Shown piece by piece: positions 1 through 11,543 of a stretch of DNA of 64,000 bases. The DNA comes from Lantana camara (Eukaryota > Streptophyta > Magnoliopsida > Lamiales > Verbenaceae). The notes beneath the pieces were generated by a model. The model saw only the letters and a list, made by a program, of their open reading frames with translations, did not search any database and had not been told where the DNA came from. Each line of letters begins with the position of its first letter. Position 1 is the first letter of the stretch. A program made the position numbers and the translations under genes. The stretch spans positions 100,657,001 through 100,721,000 of the forward strand of contig CM074856.1 of assembly GCA_037501455.1 (NCBI GenBank). Reading direction: 5' to 3'.

Positions 1-771
1 ATACATTCAATATGTATCATGTATGCATCCCCAATTTTGATCATGGTTTCATGAGTTTTTGGCTTATTTTGAGATATAGCTAGGTTTAGAGCATTTTTTA
101 TGATCTCTTTCAATTCTTGATGGTTTTGAGTGATTCCAAGCTTGAATATGATTGTTTTGACATCCTCTTCTCATTTACGATCATTGATTACATGGTAGTT
201 GAAGTATTCAAGAGATATCATTAATGGCAATTTGAGAGAAATTTCATGAAAGGGTCATGTATATCTTCTTCTCACGTTTGAGCTTCCTTGGGACTGACTT
301 GTAGGTTAAATTGGAGTTGTTTTGCTGCATAATTGATGGCTTAACTTACCTGAACATATTGGGGATAAATGAGATCAGTTATTGCCCTGTTTTTACATGA
401 TTTTGCCCTGTTTTTCGGACTGTGTTGCTGCTGTCAAACTGCTGCGTGTTTCCCTTGCTTAGCTGCTGATTTTATCAGTTTGGTAGGAGCTCTTGGTGTC
501 ATATTGTTGTTGCATAACTTGCCTGAGTGCTGCCTTAGTTGCTGCCTTGTTTTTTTTTCACGCTTTCGCTCTGTTTTTGGGCCTGATATGCCGCTGATTG
601 TGGCTGCTTCTTGCTGTGCTGAACTGCTGTTAGTTTCACTCTTTTATGAGATTTGTTGACGCCTTTTTTTTGCTGCTGCATATCAAGGCTTTCAGTTGCT
701 GCATATTGCTGTTGCATTTTCATGTATAAAACAGGGAAAGCTTGGTGTTGCTGCTGCAACGTTTCTGGAAT

Positions 772-822
772 GAACTCCCCGGGCAGGGACTTTTTCTGCT
801 TAAGTCTCCTCGGGCGGGGAGA
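772..822 (+). repeat. Mid-LTR palindrome array of R1 (2 units)
   Basis: Two imperfect palindromes, CTCCC-CGGGCA-GGGA (about 775-789) and TCTCC-TCGGGCG-GGGAGA (805-822). They lie just after TGCTGC-rich sequence, the same place as the arrays of the other LTRs. Confidence 0.6.
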
Positions 823-2027
823 TTGAATCTGGAACAGAGTTTCTGCTGCTGCTATATTTTTCCTTCTTTTCTTCTTTAATCTAATTGCATGTACTGTGTA
901 TATGTATTGCTTTGTTTGTGTGTGATTTCTTTTCCTCCTTTTTCACGCAGCATGTACATGAGTGCTAAAGATTACATGCAAGATATAGTCTAATGCATGA
1001 ATATCTTATAGTTTGTATGAATGCATGCATCTATGTACGTTGCATATATATATTTGTAACATGTATTGCATGCATGGTTAATAATTAGGTTTGCATGCAT
1101 TTTGTTGTGAGTGCATGTATAATTACGTATATATATATATTTTGCAATGCATGCATGCTATATATATATACAAATATATATTTTCAATGGTAATTGCATG
1201 CATGAATAAATTTACATGTTATGTACGTATATTTATATATATTTACATATATATGTTTATATTATATTAAATATTATTTGATTCAATTGAATTATAGAAT
1301 TTAATTGTTACCTATTTTATGTTTTATTTAATTTCCCATTTTAAATTGAATGTATTTAGTTGTCTATTTTCTAATTGTAAATGCGATTTAATATGTGCTA
1401 TGATCATACTTGAAATTCTTGGATTGAATTGATATGAAATGTGAATTTATGAATTCGAATGAATGAATGAATGATTGAATGGCTTGTTTATATGCCTTAA
1501 ATTCCTTAATAGTGCACATGAACATTTTCATGACATAATCTTATCTTTTATACATTCATATCATGATCATTACATTGTCGTGCATCATATATGGTTCATT
1601 TGAAGTCTTGAGTCTCACGAACACGTTACATTGTCTTTTGTACAGTTATCTCCAGGGCGGTGAAATCTTAATCAACTAGGCACTCGGTAACTCGTATCCT
1701 TGTATCGCTATGTTCCAGGTGAGGGTGTTTTCGTTCTAGTTACATACTAAACCCTACAACCTTATGTGACAAGTTTGGCCAAAACCTTATGTATATATAC
1801 ATATGTTACCTTTAAAGTAGAGTCATCGAGCAAATATTGATTGAGTAAACCCTTTTCCAATGAATTATGATATATGTTATGTTCTTATGAATCAAATGTT
1901 TTGGCGAGATTATGCATGTATGATATGTTCACGGGCCTAGGGACTTAGTTCATGTGGCTATCCGGGGAGGCATGGGCCGACGGTGATCCCATGTCCTAGT
2001 TCCACTATGTTTTACGGTGATACCGAC

Positions 2028-2050
2028 CCTCGCTAGGAGGTTTAGCGGGG
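2028..2050 (+). other. LTR hairpin with GGAG loop (R1)
   Basis: Stem CCTCGCTA / TAGCGGGG (one T.G wobble) around loop GGAGGTT. It is equivalent in position to hairpins at 14547-14564, 27917-27934, 33998-34018 and 58302-58320. Confidence 0.6.
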
Positions 2051-2540
2051 AATGGGAGCTGAGTGCCCTTGGGGGAGTCATGAAACCCCATTGGCCTGTG
2101 TATGAGGTGGTCGGGTCTTGCTAACCCGTCCACCACCCTGAGGAAGAAGGTTGGAACCTATTTTATGATTATGATTATGTTATGACTGATATGCACCGTG
2201 CGGGAAGGCCGGGACACGGATTGCCCAAACGAATATGTTTAGGATATGATATATGATTTGTGTGTATTATGATATATTGCATGATCACCTATTTAAGGTA
2301 TCAATGATATTTGTCGTACACGGCCGGAGTTTGGTTGGAGATGATGCACACTCACTCACCGAGCCTTTATGTTTATGTATGAATTATGAACTTAAGGAAT
2401 TTAATTGATTAGTCGTAAAGTCCGAGCATTGCTTGGTTATTCTCTTGCCCTCTTGGGAACTAACTTTAAAGAAAACCTTGCTCGGGATTTATGGCTTGCA
2501 TATGCATGTTCTATATTTATGTATATCGCTCCTGCTCACT

Positions 2541-2557
2541 CAGTCTTTTAGAGACTG
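2541..2557 (+). other. LTR CAGTC...GACTG hairpin (R1)
   Basis: CAGTC at 2541-2545 pairs with GACTG at 2553-2557. Every LTR family in the window has an equivalent stem in this place. Confidence 0.6.
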
Positions 2558-3050
2558 ACCCACTCCCTCCCCAACCTTTTAGTGCGTAGGTCCAGCGTTG
2601 GAGTTTTGAGCGAGGCGGAGTTTTGGTTGAGTCTTTGAGTCGGTCAAGTTGAGTAGGAGAGTCTTTGCACTCATATCTGTATTTAATTTGTGTATGATTC
2701 AACTCTGTAAGATTATGAATTTGAATTTTTATGTAGTTGTTATTGAATTGCCTTGCAAGGGCTTCGTTATGAATTAAAAGGAGGCCTGAGGAGCCCAAGT
2801 CTGCTTGTGGTTCGTGTGTTTAATTTCTACAGGCCTGTGGCCAATGCATGTGTTTGGATTTTAGTTTTCCGATGCATTATGTTTTGATGATTGGTTATAA
2901 TTGCAGGGTCTAAGTTCCGCCTAGCCTAGGAGGGTTATTTTGTTTGTCTCCCGTTCACTATGGCTTGATACGGGTGCGGACTTCCTATTTCGTTACTCGT
3001 GTTGAGCCATAGTGCGGGGGGATGTGGTGCCTCACGTGCGGGGTGCTACA

Positions 3051-5370
3051 TAACCCGACGGCCCGCTGCCGTACCGGGCGTCCTGGCTCGTAGGCTCTTG
3101 TGCCTAACATTACCAATACATTACATTCATTACATTACATTACTTAACCCTTTACATTAAAATTAACATTACCAGACATTAACTTACGTTTAAAGCATTA
3201 ACAAGCAACAACCACGCTATTCATACCTCTCCGTGTCAAATCCTTTATTCGTATCTCCCGGATCATAAGAGGCACACGGTTTGAAGTATGGTTTAATGTT
3301 GTAACACTGAACGAATGCAGTAACAAATCGGAATAAGCGTACATAGGCTTGTACATAGCTCATTATACTTGCAAAGGCTTAACAAATGCATACACTTACA
3401 TATTTCGAACGTATTTACTTATACATAAGGTTATAGTTCGCATGCATAGAAAACGAGCACGTTACGTAGGGTTTAACTATAACCTAACCTCACCTTACAC
3501 CAAAGGAACCAAGAATGAGACAAATGATCCACCTCGGAATCAACACGGCCAACGAGATACCACCCCGGGTGCACCTGAACAAACTAAAGATAAAAGTACA
3601 AAACTTAGACTCAAGAATGAACCACATAGATGCACGGCATATGCATTAACACTTAGGAGATGCAAATACGTAGGTAAAGTTCACATTCAAACTCATGTCG
3701 TGGAAAGAAATGCATTTCATAAGTTAACATATGCTTAAAATACATCAAGGCATGTTCGTTTGCGCAATTAATGCAAACAAAGGTAAACGAAAGGCATCTA
3801 AGAGCAAATACATACACATAAACTTAATAAACCAATTTAGGGATGATTTCGGAGATGGGAAGATACGAGAAATATGGAATAAAAATACAAAAAGGGGTTC
3901 CGAGTGAAATTGTGGCAAAGCAGACAGTTTTACCGAAACGGACAAGCTGTACAAAAATAGGAATATCTTGAGTTTCAAGAATGTTAATTGTGTTTTTCTT
4001 GTTGAAAATGAAACTAGACATATAGATCTTTCCGATGATATATGGCACAAATCGTGGTTCAAAGGGATCCGAAAAAGGCGGAGGTTTGAAGTTGAACGAA
4101 TGCAAAATTTTGGCGAAGTAGCGACACCAAATTAAAACAATTATAACTCACAATATAGAACGAATTTTGGGTTGATTCTAATTGGATATTGTTCTAGACT
4201 CAAAAAATATGATCGTGTTCGAAAATCAGCTTGATCGGAGGTTGTATGACGGGGTACCCGGCCGGGGAAAATACAAGGCAAAATTTACCTTGCCGGTGCA
4301 AAACAGTGCAGAAACTCTTCTGTACTAAAGTACCCGCTCGGGTACTTTTTAGTTCAAAAACTCCCTGCCCGGGGAGTCATTATGGGCAGCAAAAACATAG
4401 CATAAATAGGGGTGTTCGGGGAAGGAACCAAATTTTGCAAAATCCACCTCCAAACTCAACCAATTCAAGCAAGAATTGAGGTATAACATCACAAACAGAT
4501 GCTCTATCATATATCTCAAGTTCAAGGCATGAAACAAGCAAGAAACCAAGTTGCCATTTCCATCTACTTCAAGCTCCATTAATGGTGTTGTATGCAATAC
4601 TCACCCAATAACAAAAATTCCAACATTTATGCAATAAGAGAGCTCAAGAGAAGAATATACATCAAATTTAGATCATATAATTCAAGTATGAAGGCAAGAG
4701 ATCAAATTTTCATACAAGCATACTATTCATCATCTTCTCCAAGTTCATAGAATCAAGAAAGGAAAGCAAGATTCAATCGGGTAGAATCAAAGCACGTAAT
4801 GAGAGGATCACAAATCTTACCTTGGTTCTTCGATCGGATGGTCGGATGGAGCACAAGCTTGAACCAAAGCTTGAATGACCAAATGGGGAGGCTTTCTTTT
4901 TCTCCTTTCTTGCCTTGTGTTGATCGATCCAAAATGAGGGAAAAAGGGGAGATATTTTTAGCCATGAAAGGCTGAAATGGGTTGGTTTAAAAGGTCCGGT
5001 CAAAAAGGATCCGGTCCACTCCAATCGGATTTTAAAATAGTATGGGTATCAAACGGCTTTAGAAAAATAAAAAGGTTAATTCATCGAGTCCGAATCATCG
5101 AAACGAACTCAATGATAAGGTTGGAATTCGCATTCGAATTCCCGAGCTCAGTTAGCCGAAAAATGGCTCAACACCCTAATTACAATTAGGTCCCTAATTA
5201 GCAAATATTGGACGATTTAGTCCAAGTACATTTAAATTCTAATGCGCACATAATTAAATAAAATACAAATTGACACGTAAAGCATGCGAGTCACACATAA
5301 GTCACAAAAATACAGAAATAAACTCTCTCGTAATGTCATACCTGGATTACCGAGAAGACGGGGTGTCACA
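3051..5370 (-). repeat. R2: LTR fragment, minus strand, interrupted by R1
   Basis: Read on the minus strand, the LTR starts at 5370 with TGTGACACCCCG. Its interior (about 3830-4090 and 4780-4960) resembles the LTRs of R6 and R11, including the stretch around 3960-4060. At 3051 it stops abruptly against the R1 terminus in mid-LTR, so R1 appears to be inserted in it and the rest of R2 should lie left of the window. The right flank (AAACC at 5371-5375) has no polypurine tract, so this is the 5' LTR of R2 or a solo LTR. Confidence 0.65.
4253..4378 (-). repeat. Mid-LTR palindrome array of R2
   Basis: Units are GGTACCCGGCCGGGGA (4253-4268), AAGTACCC-GCT-CGGGTACTT (4328-4347) and ACTCCC-TGCCCG-GGGAGT (4360-4377). 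The arms change between units but stay complementary. Confidence 0.7.
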
Positions 5371-6420
5371 AAACCTCCTAACCGAGCCTAGGAACGGCCG
5401 TTCCGGCTCACAACCCAAAACGGGAATGGTCCTTCCCGTGCTCGCAGGCTGACACGGCCGAGACTGGGAATGGCCGTTTTGGCCTTCAAGGCAAAACGGG
5501 AACGGCCCTTCCCACGGGTGGAGGCTGGTGTCAACGGGTCTGGAAGGGCCATTGCGGACCTAAGGCATTGGCGAGAACGGCCGTTCCCAACTGGTTTGAC
5601 CTCAAAGAAGTAGAACACAGCTGCCATGGCAACGAGATAACAACAAAAACACCAACACAGCCCCAAATAACCACGAAACACCCCAAAATTAAAACCTAGA
5701 AGTAAGCATATCACATAGATCATATAAATACAAGTTAAAGCACCCGAAACTAGCTCAAACACCCGAAATCCCGAACCTAGCACTATTCATCATCTTCCCA
5801 ATTAGGCCACTTAGAAACATAATACGGGCAGGAAAGAGATACTAAATTGAAGCACGTAACTAGAGGATCACAAATCTTACCTTGAATCTTCGATCGGGTG
5901 GTCGGATGGGGCACGAGCTTGAGCCAAAGCTTGAGGTCAAAAGGGGGGGCTTTCTCTTCTCTTCTTTCGCTTGCTTCCAACGTGAGAGAGAGGAGAGGGG
6001 GGAAATGAGCTGATTTCAAGGTGTAAATTGTTCCGTTAAATGAAAACGGGTAGGGTCAAACGTTATCCGGTCTAAACAGATCGGATTTTAAAAAGGCAGG
6101 GCTACCAAACGGCTTAAGAAAAACATAAAGTTAATTTCATTGAATCTGAATCATCGAAACGAACTCAATGAAGGGGTTGGAATTCGAATTCAAATTCTCG
6201 AGCTCGAGGTTTCCACGAAAGCTAAAACACCCTAACTATAATTAGGTCCCTAATCTTTCAAATATTAGGCATTCGAGCCCAAACATTTTACTTAAATTCT
6301 AAAGCGTATATAACTTAAATAAATTACACGTTGACACTTAAAGCATGCGAATCACATAAATAAGGAATTCAACTCTCTCATAACACCATACCTGGAATAT
6401 CGAAGAATCGGGATGTTACA
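5371..6420 (-). repeat. R3 left LTR, 5' portion
   Basis: On the minus strand it starts at 6420 with TGTAACATCCCG and continues to 5371, where R2 is inserted. A stretch around 5850-5940 closely resembles R2 at 4780-4870, so the two LTR families are relatives. Confidence 0.7.
5391..5590 (-). repeat. Mid-LTR palindrome array of R3 (GGAACGGCCGTTCC type)
   Basis: About six units based on GGAACGGCCGTTCC, clearest at 5391-5404 and 5576-5588, with decayed copies around 5430, 5470, 5505 and 5540. The arm sequence is the same as in R4 and R5. Confidence 0.7.
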
Positions 6421-6457
6421 AACTACCCCCCTTAAAGAGGACCTGTCCTTAGGTCCT
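6421..6457 (-). promoter_or_regulatory. R3 polypurine tract with adjacent hairpin
   Basis: The minus strand reads AAGGGGGGTAGTT directly before the LTR start (second-strand DNA primer). Immediately upstream is the stem AGGACCT-AAGGAC-AGGTCCT (6438-6457). Confidence 0.75.
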
Positions 6458-6927
6458 ATTGCTCGAGTTAAAACTGCGAGCAACTCTCTCGTATTCACCC
6501 AAGTTTGGGGTTCTCGACATCCCGACGAGGGTTAGCTCGAGAAAGGTCTTCAGGCGCCAAGGGGTTTGAATCTTCGCTCCAAGCTCCAGACGAACTCGAT
6601 CTCGACTTGGAATAGCTCGAATGTTTTTACACGGTAGGAGGGTCCAAAGTGATTCAACTCCCACCGTTTGAATTCATCCAAACCACCCACAACTCGGAAT
6701 CACAAATAGGGTCATTAAAGAACTTCCACCATTCGTTCTCCAACCCTAAACGGATCTTCTAACTCCACTTCAACTCGCGGCTCGAGGTTGCCATTCGAAC
6801 CATTGCTCACCTCTGACCGTAGGTTCTTGGAAACTCGTTGTGAAGACCGTTGAAAAGCATGACCCTCAACTTACCACGTAACAAAAGCACTCGAACACTC
6901 AAAGAACAAAACAAAACTAAAGATGTA

Positions 6928-6967
6928 TGATGCACGTGATATATATGTTCAATGTACCGTTCACCGA
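6928..6967 (-). other. Conserved CACGTG / GTACCGTTCACCG block (R3)
   Basis: TGCACGTGAT, then GTACCGTTCACCG on the plus strand. The same block recurs in R4, R6, R8 and R11. It contains the palindrome CACGTG (G-box core). Function unknown. Confidence 0.5.
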
Positions 6968-7551
6968 AGTTTTGAAAAATGCATCCTTGGAATGATTCGG
7001 TCATGGTTGACATCTCTGGCCTACAATCACATCTTCAAATTCTTCTCAATCCCGTTGCTCACCAAAATTTGGTGGTAAAAGGAAGTAATATCCTATTAAG
7101 TAAACACTAAACATACATGTAGGGTTAAGGGTGCAAATGAAATGCATCACATTGTCATCAATCGGGCACATAATCACACGAATGACCAAATACAATCTAA
7201 GGCACGTAGAAAGAAAATTACCAAAAATTAAATTATGATATCAAATGCACGTGCCATGAATGCAAGTACCTCAATTCTCGAGTTCATGTAAGTCTTCAAT
7301 TTGAAGCCGTTGACCTCGTATTTAGTGCCTGTTAGCTCTCGATCGATCACACATAGAGACTTTGTGCTCGGTTGATCCATAAGCGTAGCATCTCTTCAGC
7401 CTATCCCAACAAGCATCTACGCATGGTCGGTTCCTCCATAGTGGGTACACGGTTGAAACTCTTTCTTCGACTTTGAAAGATTCCCGGTCTTATGCTTCTT
7501 CCCATGGATCTTCTTGGTTCGATTCCCGGATTGGTAAGATCTTCCTCCTAC

Positions 7552-8220
7552 TTACAGGTTGGAGCATAGACTCGATTCAAGTCTAGGCTCCGATTCATCC
7601 TTTTGTTTGCTTCTTGTTAGAATCCACGTTTCGACTTTTAAAGCTCTCTTTGTGGCTTTATTCCACATACTCGTGTTCTTCGTAATTAAAGCTTCCTTGA
7701 TTTCATCCCGAAGACCTCCCATAAAGTTTCTAGCCTTCATCTCGTCGTTACTCGTAATGTGGGGTACATAAACACCCAATCTCTCAAATTCCTCTAAGTA
7801 CTTCATAACCGTTTTGTCTCCTTGTTTTAACGTGAGGAATTCTTCGAGTCTTCGTTCTTGTAATACGGCCGGTGAGAACCTTTTCCTAAATTCCCGAACA
7901 AACACGTCCCATGTCATCTCTTCGCTCGATGGGGCAACTCCCTCCCACCGTTATCTTGCTTGGCCTTGTAGAAGTTGTAACGTCAGACAAGCCATGTCCT
8001 AGGAATTGTATGGCCATATCTCAAATATACTCTCTATCTCCGAGAGCCATTCCTCGGCCTTTATATCATCTCCTTCTCGGAATTGAGGAGAATCAAATGC
8101 CTTGAACTCCCGGTACTTCATTGCCATCGGATTTATAGGTGGTACTCCGGTTGAAGACTGCCCTTGATTGTACGGGTGTTGATAAGAAGGTTGATCGTAG
8201 TGTTGTCTACGTGGTGGCAT
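7552..8220 (-). pseudogene. R3 gag pseudogene (retrotransposon Gag)
   Basis: Gag would form the particle that packages retrotransposon RNA. The start is ATG at 8220 on the minus strand (MPPRRQ..., the basic N-terminus also seen in R7). The first part contains a WLSEIESIFEI segment typical of the retrotransposon gag domain, then is broken by a stop at 7999 and a one-base frame change. An in-frame stop follows where the conserved tryptophan region should be. The rest (7917-7552) carries TWDVFVREF, LKQG and YLEEFERL segments that align by eye with R5 Gag. No zinc knuckle and no pol follow. Clearly non-functional. Confidence 0.8.
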
Positions 8221-8288
8221 CCTAAAAATCTCAACAACTACAATAGAAGTATATGCGTGTCGATTAGTAAGTGCATATGTCACGTAAC

Positions 8289-8293
8289 CAAAT
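8289..8293. other. Target-site duplication of R4, left (CAAAT)
   Basis: Identical to 26759-26763 on the far side of R4. Five bases is normal for Ty3/gypsy integration. Confidence 0.85.
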
Positions 8294-8715
8294 TGTAGCA
8301 CCCCATAACAAGTGGAGGTACCACACCCCCGCACTATAGGTCAATCCACATACGAAATGGCCAATTCGTACATGAACCAACCTACAGCGAACGGGTGACA
8401 ATGCAATAGACGACAAGCTAGGCGGGAAAACTCATATATGCGACATAACAAAGCGGAAGCATAAATCAATCACTATCAAATATTTCCATTTATCAGGGCA
8501 TGACATTTTCCATTTACCGAATAGGTCATATTCTAGCTTACATATCAATATATTTTCATCTCCTTAAAATAAATAACATATAACTGTAAACATGATTCTC
8601 TCGAACAATAAATAGACAAGCGAATAAATGCACCGTGTTTGACTCAACTCTAATAACTGGACTCGACTCACTTCCCGCCTAGCACGCACCTGCAATACCT
8701 GAAAGGTGGAGGTGT

Positions 8716-8731
8716 CAGTCTGTGAAGACCG
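8716..8731 (-). other. LTR CAGTC hairpin (R4)
   Basis: In element sense CGGTCT-TCAC-AGACTG, with one G.U pair. Equivalent to 2541-2557 and 15005-15021. Confidence 0.5.
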
Positions 8732-9027
8732 AGTGAGGGGTTTACATATATATTAGCGCAGATAACACGCAAGTTATATTCTCGGGTAAAGATTATAAAG
8801 GATAAATATACAAGTTCAATAATAATATAGCTTCACCCGAGAATACAACTATCAATATTAAATACTTGTTCTTTCATGCAATCGATAAACATGCTTGCTT
8901 CCTTGTTAATCATTAGGTGATCACGCAATTCAATTACCGTGCAATCGTGCGATAGTGTACTCATATAACACGTTCATGGAATGGAAATCATGCAATCAAT
9001 ACATGGCTTGCTTGTAACACGATAGGG

Positions 9028-9330
9028 TTGTTCTTCTTGTGGTTGGACGGACAACCACCAGCCCTGAGACTAGCCCAGCGCCCTCACTAAGGAGAACCTG
9101 GCCAGGAGAACGCATGTACACGATGGCTTTGTTCTTCTTGTGATTGGACGGACAATCACCAGCCCGAAGACCAGCCCAGCGCCCTCATTAAGGAGGACCT
9201 GGCCAAGAGATCGCATTCACTAGATAGGCATTGTTCTTCCTATGATTGGACGGACAACCACCAGCCCAAAGACCAGCCCAGCGCCCTCACTAAGGAGGAC
9301 CTGGCCAGGAGAACGCATTACTTGCTTTCA
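9028..9330 (-). repeat. Three ~101-bp tandem repeats in R4 left LTR
   Basis: Units start with TTGTTCTT at 9028, 9129 and 9231. Each contains a small stem around GACGGA: GGTTG/CAACC, then GATTG/CAATC, then GATTG/CAACC. The same three units occur in the right LTR at about 24809-25100. Confidence 0.8.
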
Positions 9331-9731
9331 TGACACGGCTTGCTTAATTCATGCACACTAACATAACCTACTTGCTTGGTTCATGAACAATAAAATACTT
9401 GAAATGATAAGTGATTTGATGAAATTATAAATATAAAAACCTTTGGTCAAAATCACGTAAAGGTTATACGGGTTCTACATAACTAGAAATTAAACCTCAC
9501 CTGACAGGCAACACACGACTCGTGAATGCGTGGACGTGCTCATGCTTGATAATCTCCGCCCTGGAGAACCTCTGGACATGAAACGGGACAATGTACGTGC
9601 ATGAGACCACAATTCAAGCATATTATCTCATATAAGACGCACGGCATGATCACACACGAGACATCGAGCAATACACAATGTAGCATGATAAATGTAATTT
9701 TATGCAGAAAGTTTTCTTCTGTCAGTGGGGT

Positions 9732-9930
9732 GGGAACGGCCGTTCCAGGTTTCAGTTCAAAGTGGGAATGGCCGTTCCCACTGTCGGGCTCCCCGAAGAT
9801 GGGAACGGCCGTTCCCGTCTGTGAGACAAAGTGGGAACGGGCGTTCCCGTTCTCGCCGCCTGACACAATATTCAAACAATGGGAACGACTGTTCCCCAAT
9901 TGCAAAAGGGGATGGGAACGGCCGTTCCCG
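9732..9930 (-). repeat. Mid-LTR palindrome array of R4, left copy
   Basis: About six units of the form GGGAACGGCCGTTCCC with single-base changes, spaced about 25-50 bp. Confidence 0.8.
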
Positions 9931-10890
9931 TTACACAGAAGGTTCAAAAAACAGGGGAGAAGAACAGGGGAGCTATGAACCAAGCCCCAAAGCTCCCAAA
10001 ACACTCATAATCCATTCCATATATTATAATTCATAGAAGGAAACATGTATACATGCTTAAAGTGCAATAAAGCACAATACAAACACTTGTTTCATGCTTG
10101 ATCATCTCAAATCATCAATTCCAAGTTCATACACAAATCCATCACATATCATCATATTCTCCAAGAATTCATGCATGATTTCAAACTATGATCAAGTATT
10201 CATGCTTCTAACATCAAGTAATCAAGCTATTATATCCAAATCATAACCCTAGCTTCCCACATAAATTTCAAGAGATCATATATGTGCTCATCCCTACCTT
10301 GAATGAAAGAAGGAGAAGAAAGGATGGAGATATGATGAAGATGATGGCCTAAGACTTCCAATTCCTCAAAGATTTAAGCTAGCAATGGATGAAATTCCCT
10401 TGTCTTTCCATGGAGGGTTGGCTCGGTGAAGAAGGAAGCAAATGGTATGTTTTGATGAAAGTGAAGAATGAAGCTTGGAGAAGAGATGCATATAACGTGA
10501 TATTTGGGGAAAATATGCAATATTTGCAATTAAATCCCTAATGTTTATAAGTCATGCCATTAAGTATATCAAGTTTGGAAATGAGCAATTAGGTCCCAAA
10601 AGGTTTGTATGCAATTTAGTCCCTCAATTGAAATGAATGAGCATCTAAGGACAATTTGGTAATTAAATCAAAATGGATAATTAATTCATGTAACAATTAA
10701 ATTCCATTCATACAAGGATTCTCAAAATGAAATGAATATCACATAATTTTCACGCGATCATGTTGAACGCAACTTATAGAAATTAACATAACACGTATAA
10801 ATTAAGTAGACGAAATAATAACATAAAATCCTACGCTCAAAACCCACACGTATCGAGCGTACCTGACTGTCTGAAAATCGGGGCGTTAGA

Positions 10891-10926
10891 ACTCTCTCCC
10901 CCTTAAGAGAATCCGTCCTCGGATTC
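10891..10926 (-). promoter_or_regulatory. R4 polypurine tract with adjacent hairpin
   Basis: Minus strand CTTAAGGGGGAGAGAGT abuts the LTR. Directly upstream is the stem GAATCC-GAGGAC-GGATTC (10909-10926). Confidence 0.8.
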
Positions 10927-11134
10927 CAAGTCCTGAATTCCTGGAATTTAATTGGCTCTTTCATGTTCATCCCACGCGGGTTAGCTACTCCCCGTCAGGG
11001 ATTAGTTCGAAAGAGATCTTCATTCGACAACGTCCTCCCATGTGTGAATTCACGACCCTCAACTTTCCGGAATTAAACACTCGAAGGAAAATCTAACCTT
11101 CCACTAAAACAAGTTGACAAGTAATTAAAATAGC

Positions 11135-11238
11135 GAGAGTGCCCCGACCCTCAAACAATCAACGAGAGAACCCCGCCTCTCGAGCAAGTAACAAGAGAGC
11201 CCCGTCTCTTGACAACCCTGAGAGAATCCCCGTCTCTC
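11135..11238 (-). repeat. GAGAG...CTCTC hairpin array beside R4 polypurine tract
   Basis: Four units: a decayed one near 11135, then CGAGAG-AACCCCGC-CTCTCG, AAGAGA-GCCCCG-TCTCTT and GAGAG-AATCCCCGT-CTCTC. Confidence 0.7.
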
Positions 11239-11502
11239 ACACACACGAAATAAAATTCAAGCAAGCACTTAAACAAGTAATTACAATTAACACGCAAGGC
11301 CCACATAAAAATTTATAATTTACAAATAATGGTTAATGTAAACAAGTAATAGCAATCAAGGAATTATATACGGAAATACTGAAATAATACTCATAAACAA
11401 GGAATCATATACAAGAATAATAATAATAAAATAATAATCAACAATTAATAACAAACAAGGATTCATGTATAGAAATAACAAGATAATGATAACGATAAAA
11501 TA

Positions 11503-11543
11503 ATGATGCACGTGATATGCATGATTAAGTGTACCGTTCACCG
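11503..11543 (-). other. Conserved CACGTG / GTACCGTTCACCG block (R4)
   Basis: Almost identical to the R11 copy at 60749-60789. A related, more diverged block lies near 23513-23557. Confidence 0.6.

Larger units (their letters stand above)
1..3050 (+). repeat. R1: LTR of a Ty3/gypsy element, 5' end outside window
   Basis: The right end has the form GGGGTGCTACA at 3040-3050, the same terminus as the paired LTRs of R5. It is preceded by the block shared by all LTRs here: a CTCACTCAGTC hairpin near 2535, then GTGCGGGGGGATGTGG near 3013. No primer-binding site follows 3050, so this is the 3' LTR of an element lying to the left, or a solo LTR. The left end and any target-site duplication are not visible. 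AT-rich microsatellite-like DNA fills about 1010-1300. Short open frames inside (for example near 369-659) are low-complexity Cys/Leu-rich translations of TGCTGC runs and are not taken as genes. Confidence 0.8.
8294..10890 (-). repeat. R4 left (3') LTR
   Basis: Begins TGTAGCACCCC on the plus strand. It ends GGGCGTTAGA where the right LTR has GCGTTACA, so the terminal dinucleotide is mutated. It lacks a 76-bp segment that the right LTR keeps (about 25466-25541). Confidence 0.85.

Noticed and set aside
369..659. Open frame of 96 codons rich in Cys and Leu
   Set aside because: A translation of TGCTGC-rich LTR sequence. Similar frames occur at the same place in other LTRs with unrelated reading, and no domain is recognisable.
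3052..3130. GC-rich stretch after R1 as a possible gene or promoter
   Set aside because: It corresponds to a GC-rich part of minus-strand LTRs (compare about 54700 and 58090), so it is R2.
1..5370. R1 and R2 as the two LTRs of a single element
   Set aside because: They face opposite directions and have different palindrome arms and termini.
9601..9978. Open frames of 100-150 codons over the palindrome arrays on both strands (also near 13660, 21092, 25513)
   Set aside because: Palindromic, GC-rich repeats lack stops on both strands, so long frames arise by chance. No start context or protein family fits.
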